A stretch of 64,000 nucleotides of DNA from RECM01 sp047921215 (lineage in GTDB: Bacteria; Bacteroidota; Rhodothermia; Balneolales; Cyclonatronaceae): contig JBLRWO010000015.1 in assembly GCA_047921215.1 (NCBI GenBank), positions 1 through 64,000 on the forward strand, read 5' to 3'. Below the pieces are notes generated by a model that was not told the origin of the DNA, did not search any database, and saw nothing but the letters and a program-made list of their open reading frames with translations. Positions 61,737 through 64,000 of the stretch are shown here, piece after piece. Within the stretch, counting starts at the first letter, position 1. Every line of letters starts with the position of its first letter. Made by a program: the position numbers and the translations under genes.

Positions 61737-62915
61737 TTATGGGCGGGCCGATTTTTCTATGGCCTGTTCGATGTCGGCCAGGATGTCAGTCGGGTGTTCA
61801 AGGCCTGCAGAAACGCGGATCAGGCCCGGCGTGATGCCGACCGCCGACTGCTCATCAGCCGATAGCTTCGAATGGGTAGTGGTTGCCGGATGGGTTACGA
61901 TGGTGCGGGTATCGCCGAGATTGGCCGTGAGCGAGAGCATCTCAAGTGCGTCAAGGAACCGTTTTGCGCGGTCAGGTCCTCCCTTCAGCTCAAAGGTGAA
62001 CAGACCGCCGCCGTAGCGCATTTGCCTGCGGGCCAGATGGTAGCCAGGGTGAGACTCGAGGAAGGGATAACGTACCCATTCCACCTGGTCATGCTCCTGG
62101 AGCCGGGATGCCAGCTCAAACGCGGTCGTACAGTGCCGGTCCATGCGTACGGCAAGCGTCTCAAGACTTTTCGACAAAATCCAGCCGTTGAAAGGCGACA
62201 TGGCCGGCCCCGAATGGCGGGCCAGGAATCGGACCTCTTTGATCAGATCCGCGTTGCCCAGAACGGCCCCGCCGATTACACGCCCCTGGCCGTCGATGAA
62301 CTTGGTGGCGGAATGGGTAACCAGGTGTGCCCCGTAATCAGCCGGGTTCTGCAGATAGGGCGTGGCAAAGCAGTTGTCGACATTCAGCAGGATACCATGT
62401 CTGGCGGCCAGTTTGCCGGCAAATTCGAGATCGGCTATTGCCAGGCCGGGGTTCGACGGCGTTTCCAGGAAAAGCATCCTGGTCTCCGGACGGATGGCGG
62501 CCTCCCATGTATCCGGCTTGTCGGTGTCGACCCAGGTGTGTGCGATATTCCAGCGCGGGAACAGCCGCGTAATAACCTGGTGCGTGGACCCGAAAACCGA
62601 CCGTGATGCCACAATATGGTCACCCGCACTCAGGAAAGCTGCCATGCTCATGAACATGGCGGCCATGCCGCTGGCGGTGGCGATGCCGTCTTCCGTGTTT
62701 TCAAGCAGGCAGAGTTTGCGGATGAACTCATCGTTGTTCGGATTGGAAAAACGCGAATAGATGTTTCCTTCGGCCTCGTCAGCAAAAAGCATACGGGCCT
62801 GTTCGGCATCATCGAAAACAAAACTGGAGGTCGCAAAAATGGGCACCGAATGCTCACGTTGCTGTGATCGCGGCACCTGACTGCGGATGGCGTTGGTTTC
62901 GAACTTTTTCTTCAT
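61737..62915 (-). CDS. metZ: PLP-dependent O-succinyl- or O-acetylhomoserine sulfhydrylase (MetZ-like)
   Basis: The 392-residue trans-sulfuration enzyme has YSRFSNPNNDEFIRKLCLLE (~54), ATASGMAAMFMSM (~78), DNCFATPYLQNP with the PLP-pyridine Asp (~178) and the PLP lysine in THSATKFIDGQGRVIGG (~204). It makes homocysteine from activated homoserine and sulfide. Close relatives include cystathionine gamma-synthase and MetY, so the exact acceptor is uncertain, but the GQGRV-containing lysine region resembles MetZ. It heads an operon of arginine genes. Confidence 0.85.
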   Translation of the reverse strand: MKKKFETNAIRSQVPRSQQREHSVPIFATSSFVFDDAEQARMLFADEAEGNIYSRFSNPNNDEFIRKLCLLENTEDGIATASGMAAMFMSMAAFLSAGDHIVASRSVFGSTHQVITRLFPRWNIAHTWVDTDKPDTWEAAIRPETRMLFLETPSNPGLAIADLEFAGKLAARHGILLNVDNCFATPYLQNPADYGAHLVTHSATKFIDGQGRVIGGAVLGNADLIKEVRFLARHSGPAMSPFNGWILSKSLETLAVRMDRHCTTAFELASRLQEHDQVEWVRYPFLESHPGYHLARRQMRYGGGLFTFELKGGPDRAKRFLDALEMLSLTANLGDTRTIVTHPATTTHSKLSADEQSAVGITPGLIRVSAGLEHPTDILADIEQAIEKSARP

Positions 62916-62984
62916 GAACTTTTCTGCAGCCTTCCGTTTGTGTTTAGATCAATTGAATTGAGTTCTGATCACCTGATGATCACA

Positions 62985-63401
62985 TCATGCTGTAATTTCG
63001 AATGAACTGGTGATGTTGGCAGTTTTTTCGATAATCCGGGCAACCGAGCAGTATTTGATGAGTGACAATTCTATGGCACGAGCCACTTTATTTTCGTCGA
63101 GGTTGCCGCCGAGAATAAAGTGCAGATGGATATCTGTAAAAATTTTGGTGTCGCCTTCCTCTTCTCTTTTGGCCGTCATCTTAACGCTGTAGGAAGTGGG
63201 GTTCAGCTTCTGCTTTTGCAAAATGGAGATTACATCGATGGAGCTGCATCCCCCGAGTGAGGAGAGCAGTACCTGCATCGGACGCATCCCTGCGTTTACG
63301 CCGCCGATTTCGGCTGTACCGTCCATGTCGATGGTATTACCGGCTTCATTTTCAGCCCTGAAATGATGATCGCTGTTAACCCTGTTTAATGTGATTTCCA
63401 T
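62985..63401 (-). CDS. OsmC family protein
   Basis: The 138-residue protein matches the OsmC/Ohr fold. PMQVLLSSLGGCSSIDVISIL carries the first redox Cys (~53), and a helix with SLIKYCSVARIIEKTANI carries the second (~119). The pair fits a thiol peroxidase for organic hydroperoxides or persulfides. The YhfA-like subgroup is likely from the ISILQKQ and DIHLHFIL patterns. It lies 70 bp upstream of metZ on the same strand. Confidence 0.9.
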   Translation of the reverse strand: MEITLNRVNSDHHFRAENEAGNTIDMDGTAEIGGVNAGMRPMQVLLSSLGGCSSIDVISILQKQKLNPTSYSVKMTAKREEEGDTKIFTDIHLHFILGGNLDENKVARAIELSLIKYCSVARIIEKTANITSSFEITA

Positions 63402-63717
63402 ATAATTTGGAGATGATTTGAAGTGTTGGTGTAAAATATCAGTCAGAAAATAAGCCTGCTGAAACAGTGGTCAAAGTTTCTTTCAAAAATTGTTTTGTGT
63501 TCCGAGGTTCGAGAGAAGTTTTCTGACGGAAGATTCACCGGGAATTTTGCCTGATGGTGCACTTGATGGCATGGATCACCTGATGGCATGCATAAGGTGC
63601 CGGCGTTCCTCTGCCACACTATCTGCAGCATAAAAGGCAGGTTGTCTTACCGGATACTTGTTTCTGCATTTTACCGGATCGACGGAACGGAAAACGGTAA
63701 GGCGGGTAAAAGCACCC
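63402..63717. other. Intergenic region before the last lipoprotein gene (316 bp)
   Basis: It separates two divergent genes. I see only short imperfect repeats (CTGATGG, TTGATGGCATGGATCACCTGATGGCATG at 63550-63590) and no clear promoter, RNA element or gene. Confidence 0.4.
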
Positions 63718-64000
63718 ATGGCTGTTTGTGTAAAATCACCGGGAAGTGTTCGCACCATGATGCTCGTCGTACTGGCATTTGCGGCGGCCTGCGGTTCATC
63801 ACGTCCGGCAGCAGATACCGGAACGGAAAAACCGTTCTACTATGATGAAGCTCGGCATGTTATGGTCAGGATTGGCGGCGATCCGCAGCCGGATCTACTG
63901 GCGGGGTACAACCGCCACCTGGAGGAGCATCCCTGGCTTGCCTACCGTTTCTATCAGGACGAGGTTCTTGGTCTGGAAACCGCCTTCGACCGGATGATCT
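63718..64000 (+). CDS. Putative lipoprotein, N-terminal part (cut by the right edge)
   Basis: The open frame runs to the end of the window (94 codons). A hydrophobic leader ends FAAACGSS, a probable lipobox with Cys near 25 if translation starts at 63718; starting at 63757 or 63760 would give a normal 11- to 12-residue leader. The mature part (PAADTGTEKPFYYDEARHVM) matches no family I recognise from this length. Confidence 0.65.
   Translation, partial: MAVCVKSPGSVRTMMLVVLAFAAACGSSRPAADTGTEKPFYYDEARHVMVRIGGDPQPDLLAGYNRHLEEHPWLAYRFYQDEVLGLETAFDRMI

Overview
The window reads as bacterial chromosome from the Balneolota/Rhodothermota side of the FCB group. Two secreted proteins end in a type IX secretion sorting domain of the NYPNPFNP type. 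Other lineage-compatible content is a SusC/CirA-type TonB receptor, YceI, an SCO protein, DUF502, SMP-30 and S9 peptidases. The lineage is inferred from gene content; no marker gene was compared. Most of the window is moderately GC-rich. The first ~1.7 kb is clearly more AT-rich.

Layout. 1-1960: the 5' part of a type II-C-like cas9 (minus strand, cut by the window edge), a divergent tracrRNA with its own promoter and terminator, and a tRNA-Arg(ACG) that looks like the boundary of this AT-rich segment. 2-9 kb: YceI, a ring-cleaving-dioxygenase/glyoxalase protein, a Na+/Ca2+ exchanger, a Ycf48-propeller/dockerin/cohesin-like secreted protein and an SMP-30 lipoprotein. 9.5-13.7 kb: a tripartite efflux operon (adaptor, FtsX permease, TolC) with no ATPase gene. 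13.9-22.5 kb: SpoIID, an S9 peptidase, a small lipoprotein resembling a protease propeptide, a second sorting-domain protein, and a TonB receptor under a TPP riboswitch. 23-29 kb: serine hydrolase, DUF6544 protein, a VapBC-type module with a coupled zinc-ribbon gene, and a large FAD/Fe-S oxidoreductase. 29-37 kb: an Rrf2 (NsrR/IscR-like) regulator divergent from a respiratory operon. 37-48 kb: Lpd-LipB-LipA (lipoate), PlsY-GpsA (phospholipid start), a Schlafen-AlbA_2 protein, an IscA-type Fe-S protein, an M20 amidohydrolase, a voltage-sensor-like membrane protein, and a second adaptor with its LolD-like ATPase. 49-58 kb: AI-2E protein, MacB/FtsX permease, beta-carbonic anhydrase, a ThDP-enzyme pseudogene, fumarylacetoacetase, DUF502 and an SLC13 transporter with a structured leader. 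58.5-64 kb: argJ, argC, argB, metZ, an OsmC protein and the start of a lipoprotein gene.

The most interesting region is the 29.7-37.1 kb respiratory operon. It encodes two heme-copper subunit-I-like proteins. One has the full metal-ligand set but Gln where oxygen reductases have the cross-linked Tyr. The other lacks the helix VII His-His pair. They are joined by a tiny one-helix protein, a CuA subunit, a membrane-anchored SCO protein and an unusual fusion of cytochrome b, two ferredoxin clusters, an MvhD/FlpD-like domain and a C-terminal extracytoplasmic domain. With the NsrR/IscR-like regulator alongside, this suggests an NO reductase or atypical oxygen reductase fed by a fused quinol/Fe-S module.

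A second theme is non-coding repeats. There are two dispersed families, a 63-64 bp unit with two hairpins (A) and ~180 bp elements with ~14 bp inverted ends (B). They occur at four intergenic places, sometimes nested, and once supply the 3' end of a gene. Short tandem arrays of 11, 15 and 27 bp also occur.
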